A stretch of 64,000 bases of DNA. Source: an uncultured Luminiphilus sp. GTDB lineage: Bacteria; Pseudomonadota; Gammaproteobacteria; Pseudomonadales; Halieaceae. The position numbers were made by a program, and so were the translations under genes. Below, piece after piece: positions 54,063-62,990 of the stretch. The stretch covers positions 62,001 through 126,000 of the forward strand of contig CALSUB010000004.1 of assembly GCA_943789425.1 (NCBI GenBank). The letters run 5' to 3'. Below the pieces are notes generated by a model, which saw only the letters and a list, made by a program, of their open reading frames with translations, ran no database searches and was not told the origin of the DNA. Numbering within the stretch: the stretch's first letter is position 1; each line of letters opens with the position of its first letter.

Positions 54063-56627
54063 TCACCGCTCTTTGCGCGGACTGCTAGTGCGTTTTGACG
54101 ATTTAGCAGCGGCTGACTTGCCTACCTTTTTGCGACTCGTCGACTTTTTCGTCGCGCCACCACCCTTTACATCAGTCTGACCCAATTGAGCTTTACTCGA
54201 TGCAGGCTGACTCGATTTGGCCTTGCTGGATTTGGTCTTGCTCGACTTGGCCTTGTTCGACTTAGCCTTGCTCGATGCAGGCTGACCCTGGCTCTCATGA
54301 TTGGCTTTCTGGGCGGTCTTGCGCTTCTTCTTAGACCGTTCGCGGCTGGATTTATCCTTTTTGGGGCCCTCACCCGGCTTGCGCGGCCCTGCCCCAGCAG
54401 CACGCTTTGAGCTCGCACCATCGGCCAATTCAAGATCAATTTTGCGATCATCCAGATCGACGCGGGCGACCTTAACGGCGACCACGCCGCCCAGTTGAAA
54501 CACCTGACGGGTTCTCTCACCCACCAAACGCTGTTTGGCTTGGTCAAAATGATAGTAATCGCCCGGCAGCGCACTCACATGCAACAGGCCTTCGATATAC
54601 AGGTCATGCAACTCAACAAAAACGCCGAAATTTGTCACAGCGGCAATCACGCCCGAAAAAGCGTCGCCAATACGATCCTTCAAAAATTCGCATTTGAGCC
54701 ACGCATCCACCTCTCGCGTCGCATCATCGGCACGTCGCTCGGTCATCGAGCACTGCTCACCCAGCGCCAACATGCCCGCCATGTCGTAGGGATAAATCAC
54801 TTCGCGCCGCAGCCCTTTAGCGCCGGGAACGCGGCTCACGTGTGCACTCTTACTGCGACCTCGAATCACCGATCGGATCGCTCGATGCACTAATAAGTCG
54901 GGGTAACGGCGAATCGGCGACGTAAAGTGGGCATAGGCCTCAAAGTGAAGCCCGAAGTGCCCGCCATTGTCGGGCTGATACACCGCCTGCGAGAGAGATC
55001 GCAACAGCATGGTTTGAATGACCTGTGCATCATCCCGCCCCTCAACCGCGCTCAGCAGTGACTGATAGTGCTCGGGGGTGGGTTTCAGACCACCGGGTAA
55101 TTCGAGGGTCAATTCGCCCAAAAAGGCGCGCAAGTTCTCGAGTTTTTGCGCACTCGGACCCTCGTGCACACGAAACAAAGCAGGCTGCTCGCTCGTCTCC
55201 AAAAAGCGGGCGGTGGCCACATTGGCGATCAACATGCATTCTTCAATCAGCTTATGCGCGTCGTTACGATAGACCGGCTCAATCGCGGCGATCTTGCGCT
55301 GCTCGTCAAACACAATACGGGTCTCTTGCGTATCAAAATCGAGCGCGCCCCGTTGCTCGCGAGCGCCACGCAATACCTCATATAAGCGATAGAGTCGTGC
55401 AATATCGTCAAGCCGCTCGGCAGCCACATTGGGACTTTCACCATCGGTGAGCACGGCACCCACGTCGGTATAAGTTAACCGCGCATGCGAATGAATCACC
55501 GCCTCGTAAAAAACGTAATGGGCTAACTCGCCCTCTGGCCCAATTTGCATGTCGCAGACCATCGCCAATCGATCTACTCGGGGTTTCAGTGAGCACAAGC
55601 CATTCGACAGGACTTCAGGGAACATCGGCACCACGCGCTCGGGGAAGTAAACCGAATTCCCTCGATAGCTGGCTTCTTCATCCAGTGCACTGCCTACCGG
55701 CACGTAATGCGAGACATCGGCAATGGCGACACGGAGCTGAAAGCCACCCTCTCGCTCTTCACACCACACCGCATCATCAAAATCTCTCGCGTCTTCTCCG
55801 TCGATGGTGACAAAAGGCACATCACGCAAATCGACCCGATGATGTTTATCGTCCTCGGTGGGCTCCTCCCCGAGAGTACCGGCCTCGCGCAGGACTTCGT
55901 CGGGCCATTCGTAGGGAATACCGTGGGCACGAATGGCCACATCGATCTCAAGGCCGGGATCAAGGTGATCACCGAGCACTTCCACTACTTTACCCTTAGC
56001 GCCGAGCGTTGCAGAGGGATAGTCGGTCAACTCCACCGAAACCAGCTGGCCATGACGCGCGCCACCCTTGCTGTTGGGCGGTATTAATATGTGGTTTCGG
56101 ATGCGCGTATTGTGAGAAATCAAATAGCCAATGCCGCTCTCTTCCATATAGCGACCCACCACCTGGGTATGAGCGCGACTCAGCACCTCCGCTATTTGGC
56201 CCTCGGCGCGGCCGCGTCGGTCTACCCCCGCTATGGCCACTAACACCTCGTCGCCATCGAAAACCTGATACATCTCTCGGGCGGACAAGAACAAGTCGTC
56301 ACCCTCCTCCTGTAACGGGCGGGCAAACCCATAGCCGTCGCGGTGACCCATTACGCGGCAATGCAATAGATCCATTCGTTTGGGCACACCATAAGCGCCG
56401 CGCCGGCCCGAGATAAGCTGCCCATCTCGCTGCATAGCCCGCAATCGTCTGCGGAGCGCATCGAGGTCCCGCTCCTCCTGCAAATCGAGCTGCTCAGCGA
56501 TCGCCCCGAATTTCATGGGGGCATCCGCCGCCTCAAGCACACCCAATATAATCTCCCGGCTCGGGATCGGGTGCGCGTAGCGATCCTGTTCCCGCGAGGC
56601 ATGGGGATCAGTAGGAGGCTTATTCAT
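54063..56627 (-). CDS. rnr: Ribonuclease R
   Basis: RNase R is a 3'-5' exoribonuclease that degrades structured RNA. Starting from MNKPPTDPHASREQDRY it has about 854 residues. An N-terminal helix-turn-helix and cold-shock domains come first. The RNB catalytic region contains DGEDARDFDDAVWCEEREGG, and an S1 domain ends near IDLELADG. The last 110 or so residues are Lys/Ser/Ala-rich with repeated SSKAKS units. Such tails occur in RNase R and aid helicase activity in E. coli. rlmB follows immediately. Confidence 0.95.
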   Translation of the reverse strand: MNKPPTDPHASREQDRYAHPIPSREIILGVLEAADAPMKFGAIAEQLDLQEERDLDALRRRLRAMQRDGQLISGRRGAYGVPKRMDLLHCRVMGHRDGYGFARPLQEEGDDLFLSAREMYQVFDGDEVLVAIAGVDRRGRAEGQIAEVLSRAHTQVVGRYMEESGIGYLISHNTRIRNHILIPPNSKGGARHGQLVSVELTDYPSATLGAKGKVVEVLGDHLDPGLEIDVAIRAHGIPYEWPDEVLREAGTLGEEPTEDDKHHRVDLRDVPFVTIDGEDARDFDDAVWCEEREGGFQLRVAIADVSHYVPVGSALDEEASYRGNSVYFPERVVPMFPEVLSNGLCSLKPRVDRLAMVCDMQIGPEGELAHYVFYEAVIHSHARLTYTDVGAVLTDGESPNVAAERLDDIARLYRLYEVLRGAREQRGALDFDTQETRIVFDEQRKIAAIEPVYRNDAHKLIEECMLIANVATARFLETSEQPALFRVHEGPSAQKLENLRAFLGELTLELPGGLKPTPEHYQSLLSAVEGRDDAQVIQTMLLRSLSQAVYQPDNGGHFGLHFEAYAHFTSPIRRYPDLLVHRAIRSVIRGRSKSAHVSRVPGAKGLRREVIYPYDMAGMLALGEQCSMTERRADDATREVDAWLKCEFLKDRIGDAFSGVIAAVTNFGVFVELHDLYIEGLLHVSALPGDYYHFDQAKQRLVGERTRQVFQLGGVVAVKVARVDLDDRKIDLELADGASSKRAAGAGPRKPGEGPKKDKSSRERSKKKRKTAQKANHESQGQPASSKAKSNKAKSSKTKSSKAKSSQPASSKAQLGQTDVKGGGATKKSTSRKKVGKSAAAKSSKRTSSPRKER

Positions 56628-56928
56628 TTGGTCTTTACGGCGCGGTGCCAAAGGATTTCCGGAAGGCCCTTATCAGAGCTCCTGATGCGTGAACGCTAAT
56701 TGTACGCCTCTCGAAGGCGCTAATCTGCCCAAAACAGTGCTTTAATTGTGATCGTGTCGGCAGGCCCATCAGAGCACAAGGCTCAAGCGATAGTCGCAGT
56801 GAACCTCGGGCTGCGTTCACAGACACAGCGTCGACCGCCCGGGCTTATGGGTCTATCCAGTAGTGCGTCGCTTAAGCTGAGGAGGCTTCGTCGCAGATCG
56901 CAAGTGCGATGCCGCCCTGGTCGCAAAA
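56628..56928. other. Spacer between rnr and the tRNA-Leu promoter
   Basis: About 300 bases without a recognised gene. It contains the upstream region of rnr on the minus strand and leads into the tRNA-Leu promoter on the plus strand. No repeat, hairpin with a U-run or RNA gene was recognised, and no convincing rnr promoter could be picked out. Confidence 0.5.
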
Positions 56929-56957
56929 TTGACAGTTGTGGGGCGACGCAGTACGCT
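56929..56957 (+). promoter_or_regulatory. Promoter of tRNA-Leu
   Basis: TTGACA (56929-56934), 17 bases, TACGCT (56952-56957), followed by the GC-rich segment CCGCGCC. A perfect -35, a weak -10 and a GC-rich discriminator are typical of stringently controlled stable-RNA promoters. Transcription would begin near 56964, about 26 nt before the mature tRNA. Confidence 0.65.
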
Positions 56958-56989
56958 CCGCGCCCTCTGACTCAACAGAGTTTCCCGCT

Positions 56990-57076
56990 GCCCAGGTGGT
57001 GAAATTGGTAGACACGCTAGCTTCAGGTGCTAGTGCTCGCAAGGGCGTGGAGGTTCAAGTCCTCTCCTGGGCACCA
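56990..57076 (+). tRNA. tRNA-Leu (CAG)
   Basis: An 87-nt class II tRNA. It begins GCCCAGGTGG, the anticodon arm is CTAGC TTCAGGT GCTAG-like with anticodon CAG (reads CUG), the variable arm is long, and the T-arm GGTTCAAGTCC is followed by an encoded CCA. A T-rich run (57083-57095) follows and may act as a terminator. The region to its right is less conserved than that to its left. Confidence 0.96.
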
Positions 57077-57201
57077 TCGCTAACCCTTTTTTCTTTTTGT
57101 AAATCAATCTCATGCGTCAATGCGCAACCAGCCACTTGCCACCTCACTCCCCAATATGCACAATCAAGCGCCTCGATGTGTGGAAGCGGTATTTATCTGG
57201 A

Positions 57202-57363
57202 TTACTCGTCGGGTAGCGTCTTCATCACTTCGAACAGAGCATCCATGATGTCTGTCACATCACTCGCTAGCTCTTCTCGCTCAGCCATTGGTGCATTGCC
57301 GAAGTCGATTGCTCCCTGAAGCTTCCGCAACCTATTCATTAATTCTTGAAGTTCAGCTTTCAT
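57202..57363 (-). CDS. Small hypothetical helical protein
   Basis: Starting at MKAELQELMNRLRKLQGAID the product has 53 residues. It is highly helical, with heptad-like leucines in the first half and a second acidic helix ending VMKTLPDE. I do not recognise the family. It lies alone between tRNA-Leu and the Nudix gene. No strong ribosome-binding site is seen, so its reality is uncertain. It could be a genuine small protein lying in non-coding DNA. Confidence 0.45.
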   Translation of the reverse strand: MKAELQELMNRLRKLQGAIDFGNAPMAEREELASDVTDIMDALFEVMKTLPDE

Positions 57364-57500
57364 ATTCACTGCCAGATGCGATGGATGTGGGGGGAGCATA
57401 TCAGGCTCAGTGAGGCGGGTTTTGCTTCGCAGAGATTGACACCCGGGGGGAGAGGTCGGCCGTGTTCATCGGCGGGAGGGTCCACCTCCATTTACCAACC

Positions 57501-57575
57501 AGTATTGCGCTCCCATGAGCTGCTGGGCAAAGGCGGGAAGACTCGGTGATGGCGTCACTCTGACGGTACCTAAAA
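57501..57575 (-). pseudogene. Decayed fragment of the DUF1993 gene
   Basis: This 75-base stretch matches 59539-59613, near the 3' end of the DUF1993 gene, with about six mismatches. In the same orientation it would encode TPSPSLPAFAQQLMGAQYW-like residues, against TPSPSLPASAQQLTGAQYL in the intact gene. No start and no other part of the gene is found here. It looks like the relic of a duplicate, or of a related gene that has been lost. Confidence 0.7.
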
Positions 57576-57652
57576 ACTCGAACACAGTAGCGAGGCGTTA
57601 TTTACCCTCACGAACATCAAGACCACCCTGACTGGCAGAAACACTATCCAGA

Positions 57653-58147
57653 CTAGCCACGGGGTTCGTAGGCTAAGCTCTGCTGCCAGAAATCGACGAC
57701 GTAGTTGATCCTTGCGCGCAAAAGCTCTCTATAAGCTGGCAGGTCGCTTAGGTGTACCCAACGACATTCTATAATGCCCTCTTCGACCTGCGGATCTGTA
57801 TCATCATCATCACCGTCGTAATCCATTAGGTACCAATGCGTTTTTTTCAGGTAATCAACCTTCTGGTGACTGGTCGTGTGATAGGTAGAAACCAGCTTAC
57901 CGAGTATGGTCAATTTCTTTGCTTCAAGACCGGTTTCTTCTTCAACCTCTCTAAGAGCAGAGACCTCTGGGAGCTGCAAATCTTCAATGCGCCCTTTTGG
58001 CATGTCCCATTTGCCCCGCTTGAATATTAATAATATGTGATGACTTCGATTGCAGACGAGGCCACCCGCAGACTCTATTAATGGCAGCCCCACCGTATTT
58101 TTCAGGGTGTGCTTGCCCGTCGGCGTATTGGCAGTTTTGTTATTCAT
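57653..58147 (-). CDS. Nudix hydrolase
   Basis: A 164-residue pyrophosphohydrolase. The Nudix box reads GRIEDLQLPEVSALREVEEE followed by TGL, so the canonical Glu at position 7 is Gln, while the REVEEE core is intact. It resembles enzymes that act on nucleoside or inositol polyphosphates (MPKG before the box), but the substrate cannot be read from sequence. It follows the PPK2 gene after 14 bases on the same strand, which suggests a shared role in polyphosphate or nucleotide metabolism. It looks more AT-rich than the core genes. Confidence 0.85.
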   Translation of the reverse strand: MNNKTANTPTGKHTLKNTVGLPLIESAGGLVCNRSHHILLIFKRGKWDMPKGRIEDLQLPEVSALREVEEETGLEAKKLTILGKLVSTYHTTSHQKVDYLKKTHWYLMDYDGDDDDTDPQVEEGIIECRWVHLSDLPAYRELLRARINYVVDFWQQSLAYEPRG

Positions 58148-58161
58148 TCAAATCCTAATAG

Positions 58162-59124
58162 TCACTTCTCTTGCTCTTTTAATTCTTTCAGTATGGCAAG
58201 CTGCTGTAAAGTCAGGCCTTGAAACTTGACCCCCGCCAATTTGATTGAGTGTGTTGCGGTGATGTCCTCGCCCGTCAAATGCTCAAACTGCCTGCCGCTT
58301 AACAACCGCACAACATGCAACATAGAGGTCAGGCGTGCTTCTCTTTTGGTGTTGGAGCCGACCACCACCCAAGGCGATTTTTCTGATGACGCGTGGGCGA
58401 ACATCAGCTCCTTGTAATGGGTGAAGACCTCCCATTTTTTACGCGCCTCTAAATCATTGCCAGAGAGCTTCCAAAAGGTCAGTGGATTGTTTAGGCGATC
58501 TTCAAAACGAATCAGCTGCGTATCAGGGCTTACGGATAGGTAAAACTTAATTAAAAGAAGGCCCTTATCGATCAGGCCATGCTCCCAGTGCAGGACCTTC
58601 TTCATAAAATACTCGTATTGCTTTTGTGAGCAATAACCCATGGTAGGTTCGATCAGCGCTCGGCTGTACCAAGATCGATCAAAAAAAACGATCTCTCCGC
58701 TATCTGGCAGCCTTTTTTCATAGCGCCTGAACCAATATTTTGACTCTTTCTTACTAGGTACCCCTAACGCCTCTACTCGAGTATGAGCTGGCATAATATT
58801 TTCAGTAAAACGCTTGATGGTCGAGCCCTTACCCGCGGCATCGCGTCCCTCAAAAAGAATACATAACCGTTGGCCATTTTTGATCAGCTTCTGTTGAATC
58901 CTGAGAATCTCAACCTGTAATCGCCGTTTTTCAATCTGATAATCCTGCTCCGAAACACCTTTATAGGGTGTTTCAATAGTGATGATCCTCCTAGTTTTCA
59001 ACCCAGCTTTATGGTTGACAGATCGAGTAGACAACTTGTCCTTGAGATTGATCATCGAAGGGACTTTTTGCTGGGGAACGTTAGTGACAGCGCCGTCCTT
59101 CTCCTCTTTACTTGTATTCGTCAT
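58162..59124 (-). CDS. ppk2: PPK2-family polyphosphate kinase
   Basis: Transfers phosphate between polyphosphate and nucleotides (ADP/GDP or AMP, depending on class). Walker A is LFEGRDAAGKGSTIKRF and the second motif is FFDRSWYSRALIEP; FYLSVSPDTQLIRFEDRL follows, as in class I enzymes. From MTNTSKEEKDG it has 320 residues, with AAAGG seven bases upstream; an ATG 11 codons earlier is also possible. It forms a two-gene unit with the Nudix hydrolase. It appears more AT-rich than the core genes, hinting at transfer. Confidence 0.92.
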   Translation of the reverse strand: MTNTSKEEKDGAVTNVPQQKVPSMINLKDKLSTRSVNHKAGLKTRRIITIETPYKGVSEQDYQIEKRRLQVEILRIQQKLIKNGQRLCILFEGRDAAGKGSTIKRFTENIMPAHTRVEALGVPSKKESKYWFRRYEKRLPDSGEIVFFDRSWYSRALIEPTMGYCSQKQYEYFMKKVLHWEHGLIDKGLLLIKFYLSVSPDTQLIRFEDRLNNPLTFWKLSGNDLEARKKWEVFTHYKELMFAHASSEKSPWVVVGSNTKREARLTSMLHVVRLLSGRQFEHLTGEDITATHSIKLAGVKFQGLTLQQLAILKELKEQEK

Positions 59125-59503
59125 GCGTTGGCCTTTAGACAAATTACGGTCTTCCATAGAAACGTTCTGAGCGTAGACAGTAAATTTCTCGTTGGAAAAT
59201 GAATTTTTTATGTCAGTTGATGATTTGATCGCTCATTCCGCTAACCGACCTCACAACCAGCACTGGTGGCTGTGGAGTCAAATACTGTTCGCAGTTGCAA
59301 GTCTGATCCGGCCTCGCTTACGGGTGCCGATAAAGGTACGACAAGCGCGGCTAGCAAACAATTGAGCTGAACACGCAAGGCTGGGGCCTGCTTGCCAATG
59401 ATAGGTCTATAGCGCCAAAAGCGAGGCAGTCTGCGGGTTAGCGGTAACTGCTGATACCGCTCCAGGGCACCAATGATCCAGACAGTTCCGCAGCCGTCTC
59501 ACC
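59125..59503. other. Spacer upstream of PPK2
   Basis: About 380 bases with no recognised gene or RNA. It contains the upstream region of PPK2 and the end of the DUF1993 gene. I see no repeat, insertion sequence end or clear hairpin terminator. Confidence 0.5.
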
Positions 59504-60103
59504 TCATTGAGGCAAAGCTAGCGGCTTTAGCGTGTCCAAGTATTGCGCTCCCGTGAGCTGCTGGGCAGAGGCGGGAAGACTCGGTGAGGGCGTCGCTCTG
59601 ACGGTACCCAAAAAATGCGCCACGCCAATATGAACACCCAACGACCTCAAAATGCCAAACGCGATGCTGACATGAAAATAGAAGCTCGGTAGCGCGTAAG
59701 TCAGGAAAAAGTCTTCGGTGGTAAAGGGCAGGATGGTGTCGCCATATTGAAAGATGACCTCGCCCCCTGCTGCGGCGTTAACCTGTTCTTTGTCTAGGCC
59801 CGCAATATGACTGCGCGCCGTTTTTAGGTGGTCAATAAGGCCTTGGAAATCGAGCTTTAAATCCATATTGGGGCCGCTAATCATTGACGTTGACGCGGCA
59901 TGCATCGCCGTGTCCGAAAAATGTGCGATCGTAATGACCTGAAAATGTAACGGCAGCATGTCGGGGAATAACGACGCGTTAACCATGTCCTCAAGAGACA
60001 CTTCGAGCTCACTGGCTTGATCCCTAGCTTGCTCAAGATAACCAATAGCGGAGGTAAGGTACTGTAAGTAACTGCAAGCAGTCAGGGTGTAGAGATCTGT
60101 CAT
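59504..60103 (-). CDS. DUF1993-family protein
   Basis: A 199-residue soluble protein similar to the DUF1993 family (LYTLTACSYLQYLTSAIGYL near the start, SFYFHVSIAFGILRSLGVHIG near the end). The fold is expected to resemble DinB-like four-helix bundles; the function is unknown. A degraded copy of part of its 3' end lies 2 kb away at 57501. It is followed on the right by an unrelated DUF2306 gene on the same strand. Confidence 0.78.
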   Translation of the reverse strand: MTDLYTLTACSYLQYLTSAIGYLEQARDQASELEVSLEDMVNASLFPDMLPLHFQVITIAHFSDTAMHAASTSMISGPNMDLKLDFQGLIDHLKTARSHIAGLDKEQVNAAAGGEVIFQYGDTILPFTTEDFFLTYALPSFYFHVSIAFGILRSLGVHIGVAHFLGTVRATPSPSLPASAQQLTGAQYLDTLKPLALPQ

Positions 60104-60263
60104 AGGAATACCTTTTTAAGTAAAGATCAGCGCAAAATCCGCTGCACTCGCCACGGCTAAGAGGAGTTGTCGCAGCGAGCTGAACGATGAACCGGCCAAG
60201 TGAACAAACCCAGCATACCTCGGCGCGCACGCTGAGAAAGCGTGAGTCATCGAGCAGACACGC

Positions 60264-60656
60264 TCAGCCCCCAAAGACAGCTTCGTGCATCAAGCGCCCC
60301 GGCCACAACGTGAGCAGGCCCGTTACGACGAGGGCGAGCACATAGAGCGTCACCATCCACCTCTGATGTTGGCGAATATTTCCCGCGCGCGCGTGATACA
60401 CCGCAACGACTAAAGAAAGCAGCGTCCACGCACTCAGTAGATGGATCGGGCTAAAGCTGCGCCAGGTCTGGATCGTACTGATAAAAAAAGAAGAAATAGC
60501 CACGTAAGTCATCACGGATACCCAAACCCACCCCAACCACCGATGCGCAGACGTGCCCTTGGCTAAGGCTAACTGAATGCCGCCCATGAGCACGGCGAGT
60601 AGGGCCAACACAGTGTGACTGGGTATCGGCGTGGCTGCGGTTGCTAAAAAGTCCAT
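60264..60656 (-). CDS. DUF2306-family membrane protein
   Basis: A 130-residue protein with four membrane segments (about residues 12-30, 40-58, 71-87 and 103-119). Conserved histidines are in the pattern SAHRWLGWVWV, HLLSAWTLL and RQHQRWMVTLY, typical of DUF2306 (a predicted heme-binding or redox-type membrane family; function unproven). It follows the small membrane protein upstream after 25 bases, so the two are probably co-expressed. Confidence 0.8.
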   Translation of the reverse strand: MDFLATAATPIPSHTVLALLAVLMGGIQLALAKGTSAHRWLGWVWVSVMTYVAISSFFISTIQTWRSFSPIHLLSAWTLLSLVVAVYHARAGNIRQHQRWMVTLYVLALVVTGLLTLWPGRLMHEAVFGG

Positions 60657-60681
60657 TTTTTATCTCGAAAAGTCACTCACA

Positions 60682-60903
60682 TCACCCGTCTTTCAGATCG
60701 GCACTCGTGTCCTTATGGTGAGCTGAGTCGTGAGTTGAGTTGTCGCCTGAGTCATGAGCTGGGTCATGGTGCGGGTCGTCGGTCTGATCGCGCGAATCGG
60801 GGGCCTTGGGCCGCTTGGACACCATCCAGCGGTTAATCATGATCATGCAAGTCATCACCACCGCGACAAAGCCAAGCGTAAACAAAATGAAAAACATAGC
60901 CAT
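60682..60903 (-). CDS. Small single-pass membrane protein with His/Asp-rich tail
   Basis: 73 residues. One N-terminal membrane segment (about 3-24, FFILFTLGFVAVVMTCMIMI) is followed by a basic stop-transfer stretch. A tail with repeated HD/HDS units (PHHDPAHDSGDNSTHDSAHH) could bind metal ions such as nickel, zinc or copper. That is an inference from composition. I do not recognise a family. It shares an apparent transcript with the DUF2306 gene. Confidence 0.6.
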   Translation of the reverse strand: MAMFFILFTLGFVAVVMTCMIMINRWMVSKRPKAPDSRDQTDDPHHDPAHDSGDNSTHDSAHHKDTSADLKDG

Positions 60904-61058
60904 CTACCCTCTGGTTCGTGATCGAGCCGCCCAACTCCACTGTAGCACCACACTGCTGGAAAAAAGCCCACTTGAAGACCGCAGGCTCACGGCGGATCCA
61001 TTCAATCCTCAACCGGGTCGCCCGCAGGCAGACGTCTCAGACGCTTCATCATAAGGCG

Positions 61059-61928
61059 CTAGCTCTGCGGAGCAGGTGCTGAAAATGCGCCAGCAAACTC
61101 TGCAACAAACGCGGCAAAGGGCGTGGGTGAGGTGCCGAGCAAGTCCGCCACCGTCGTGGTTTGCTCGTCGAGAGATCCTGCCGCAATTTCACCAAATAAC
61201 TCGCACACTGCATCGAGTTGCCACGGTGATTGAATAAACTGCCCCAGCACCTCACGGAACGCCTCTGGCGTCTGCTCAATGTATTCAATACTGCGTTGCA
61301 AAACCGAACTCATTTGTCCGGCCACATCGTGAAAGTTCAACCGCTCAGGGCCGGTAAGACGATAAATTTGCTGCTCATGGCCCTCCTCGGACAACACACG
61401 CGCCGCGACCCGTCCGACATCGCGAGCATCAATCATGGCAGTATTAGCGCGCCCCAAAGGAAGCGCGAAGGAGCTTATCCGACTGACAGACGCAGCGTAC
61501 ATCAGCATATTCTGCATGTAGTAATTGGGACGTAAAAAGGTCCAGTTCAGATTCAGCCCCGCAATATGTTGCTCTGTCTCAAAGTGATTTTTGGGTAATG
61601 CGGCGGTAGCGTCAGGAGCCGCCTCCATCGACGAGACTTTGACCAGGTGCGCCACACCCGCCTCAGCAGCCACGGTGGCAAAACGTTGTTCTAGCATAGC
61701 CTGATCGGGATGATTACCCATCACGATTAATGCTCGGGTGACCCCCTTCACGGCACGCGCCACTGAATCCGGATCGGTAAAATCGCCGACCACTACCTCG
61801 ACACCGTCGCCCGCATGCTCGAACTTATCGGCGTCTCGTATGAAAGCCCTAAACGGCACGCCTTGGCTCAGCAACTCAGCTGCTGCGGCTTTGCCAACTC
61901 GGCCTGTTGCCCCGGTCAATAAAATCAT
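61059..61928 (-). CDS. NmrA-type NAD(P)-binding protein (SDR superfamily)
   Basis: The N-terminal Rossmann motif LLTGATGRVGKAAAAELLSQ, the segment VVVGDFTDPDSVARAVKGV and the C-terminal MIDARDVGRVAARVL are typical of NmrA/atypical short-chain dehydrogenases such as NAD(P)H:quinone oxidoreductase or azoreductase-like proteins. The start at MILLTGATG (AGAGGG just upstream) gives 289 residues; an ATG six codons earlier is possible. Substrate unknown. Divergent from the DUF1643 gene. Confidence 0.85.
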   Translation of the reverse strand: MILLTGATGRVGKAAAAELLSQGVPFRAFIRDADKFEHAGDGVEVVVGDFTDPDSVARAVKGVTRALIVMGNHPDQAMLEQRFATVAAEAGVAHLVKVSSMEAAPDATAALPKNHFETEQHIAGLNLNWTFLRPNYYMQNMLMYAASVSRISSFALPLGRANTAMIDARDVGRVAARVLSEEGHEQQIYRLTGPERLNFHDVAGQMSSVLQRSIEYIEQTPEAFREVLGQFIQSPWQLDAVCELFGEIAAGSLDEQTTTVADLLGTSPTPFAAFVAEFAGAFSAPAPQS

Positions 61929-62245
61929 CGCGCCCTCTTGAGTCATCAATCTGGTGTCTGGTCTTGCACGCTCAGTATCGTTCGGCAAGCAGCCTCTGTG
62001 ACCATCATACAAGTAAAGTTGGAATCGTTAGCTGTCGTGGTCGATGTTTTCAATGATCGCGCCATCACCATTCATTGGGCGCTCTCCCTCAGCGCACCGT
62101 CGTGCTCGATCACCCACAACTGTGATAGCGTCTCCGCAACACAATAATAGTGATGGACGCATTGGTCGCTTGATATGCCTCAGGGACTGCGCAACGACAC
62201 AACGGCAACGCCACTCGCTACCACTGTTGAACCAGAGCGCCCATC
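61929..62245. other. Divergent intergenic region
   Basis: About 317 bases separating the NmrA-type gene (minus) and the DUF1643 gene (plus). It should carry both promoters, but no -35/-10 pair is clear enough to report. No coding sequence or repeat was recognised. Confidence 0.45.
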
Positions 62246-62752
62246 ATGGTGACAGTGTCCGGTTCAGCGGTTCGCGGTCGCGCCGGCTTTTCTCGCTGCG
62301 GACGTTATCGCTATTGGCTAAGACGTCGCTGGAATAGCGACCTACCGCAGTGCACGTTTATCGGGCTCAATCCCTCCACCGCCGACGCCCGCACTAATGA
62401 TCCCACCTTGCGACGCTGTATTAACTTTGCCGATCAATGGGGTTATGGCTCCCTCTTACTGGTCAATTTGTTTGCATTGCGATCGACGGATCCTCGCGCG
62501 TTACGCTTATCTACCGACCCACAGGGCCCGCGCGCGAATGAGTGGCTGCGCCGCGCCTCGCGAGAGTCGGCACTGGTAATTGTCGCATGGGGTAATGGGG
62601 GCCACCTCCTTGATCGGGCCAACGGTGCGTTACCGTGGATCGAAAACCCGCACTGCTTGGGCCTCACGGCCAGCGGCATGCCCAAGCACCCCCTGTATTG
62701 CCTGAAAACCAGTCAACCCTGTGCCTGGTACAAACCACCCCACTGGTCATAA
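62246..62752 (+). CDS. DUF1643-family protein
   Basis: 168 residues. The segments CTFIGLNPSTADARTNDPTL, RRCINFADQWGYGSLLLVNL and ALVIVAWGNGG are hallmarks of DUF1643, a family of unknown role often found in accessory or defence regions. The histidine-rich end SGMPKHPLYCLK is also typical. The first 20 residues (MVTVSGSAVRGRAGFSRCGR) may not be translated, because no ribosome-binding site precedes the ATG. Confidence 0.85.
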   Translation: MVTVSGSAVRGRAGFSRCGRYRYWLRRRWNSDLPQCTFIGLNPSTADARTNDPTLRRCINFADQWGYGSLLLVNLFALRSTDPRALRLSTDPQGPRANEWLRRASRESALVIVAWGNGGHLLDRANGALPWIENPHCLGLTASGMPKHPLYCLKTSQPCAWYKPPHWS

Positions 62753-62990
62753 GGGCCACTGAGACAAACGGCGCGGAGCGTTAATTGGCCGACCCAATAG
62801 TCTGTCTGAACGGATTACTCACAACGGCGCGTTCACTAACGGCGCATCCACAAACAACGTCGTCGCTAACCAATCACTTTCGGTCGAAAAACTGGCGACG
62901 AGCCTAAATTTCGATATGCTCAAGAGCTGGGGTAAAGGATTACTCCGTCCTCATCCCATCGAGGATCACTCATTGAATAAGGATGTTGAT

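Noticed and set aside
56990..57076. tRNA-Leu considered as the attachment site of a genomic island to its right
   Set aside because: I found no second copy of the tRNA 3' end in the window and no integrase gene.
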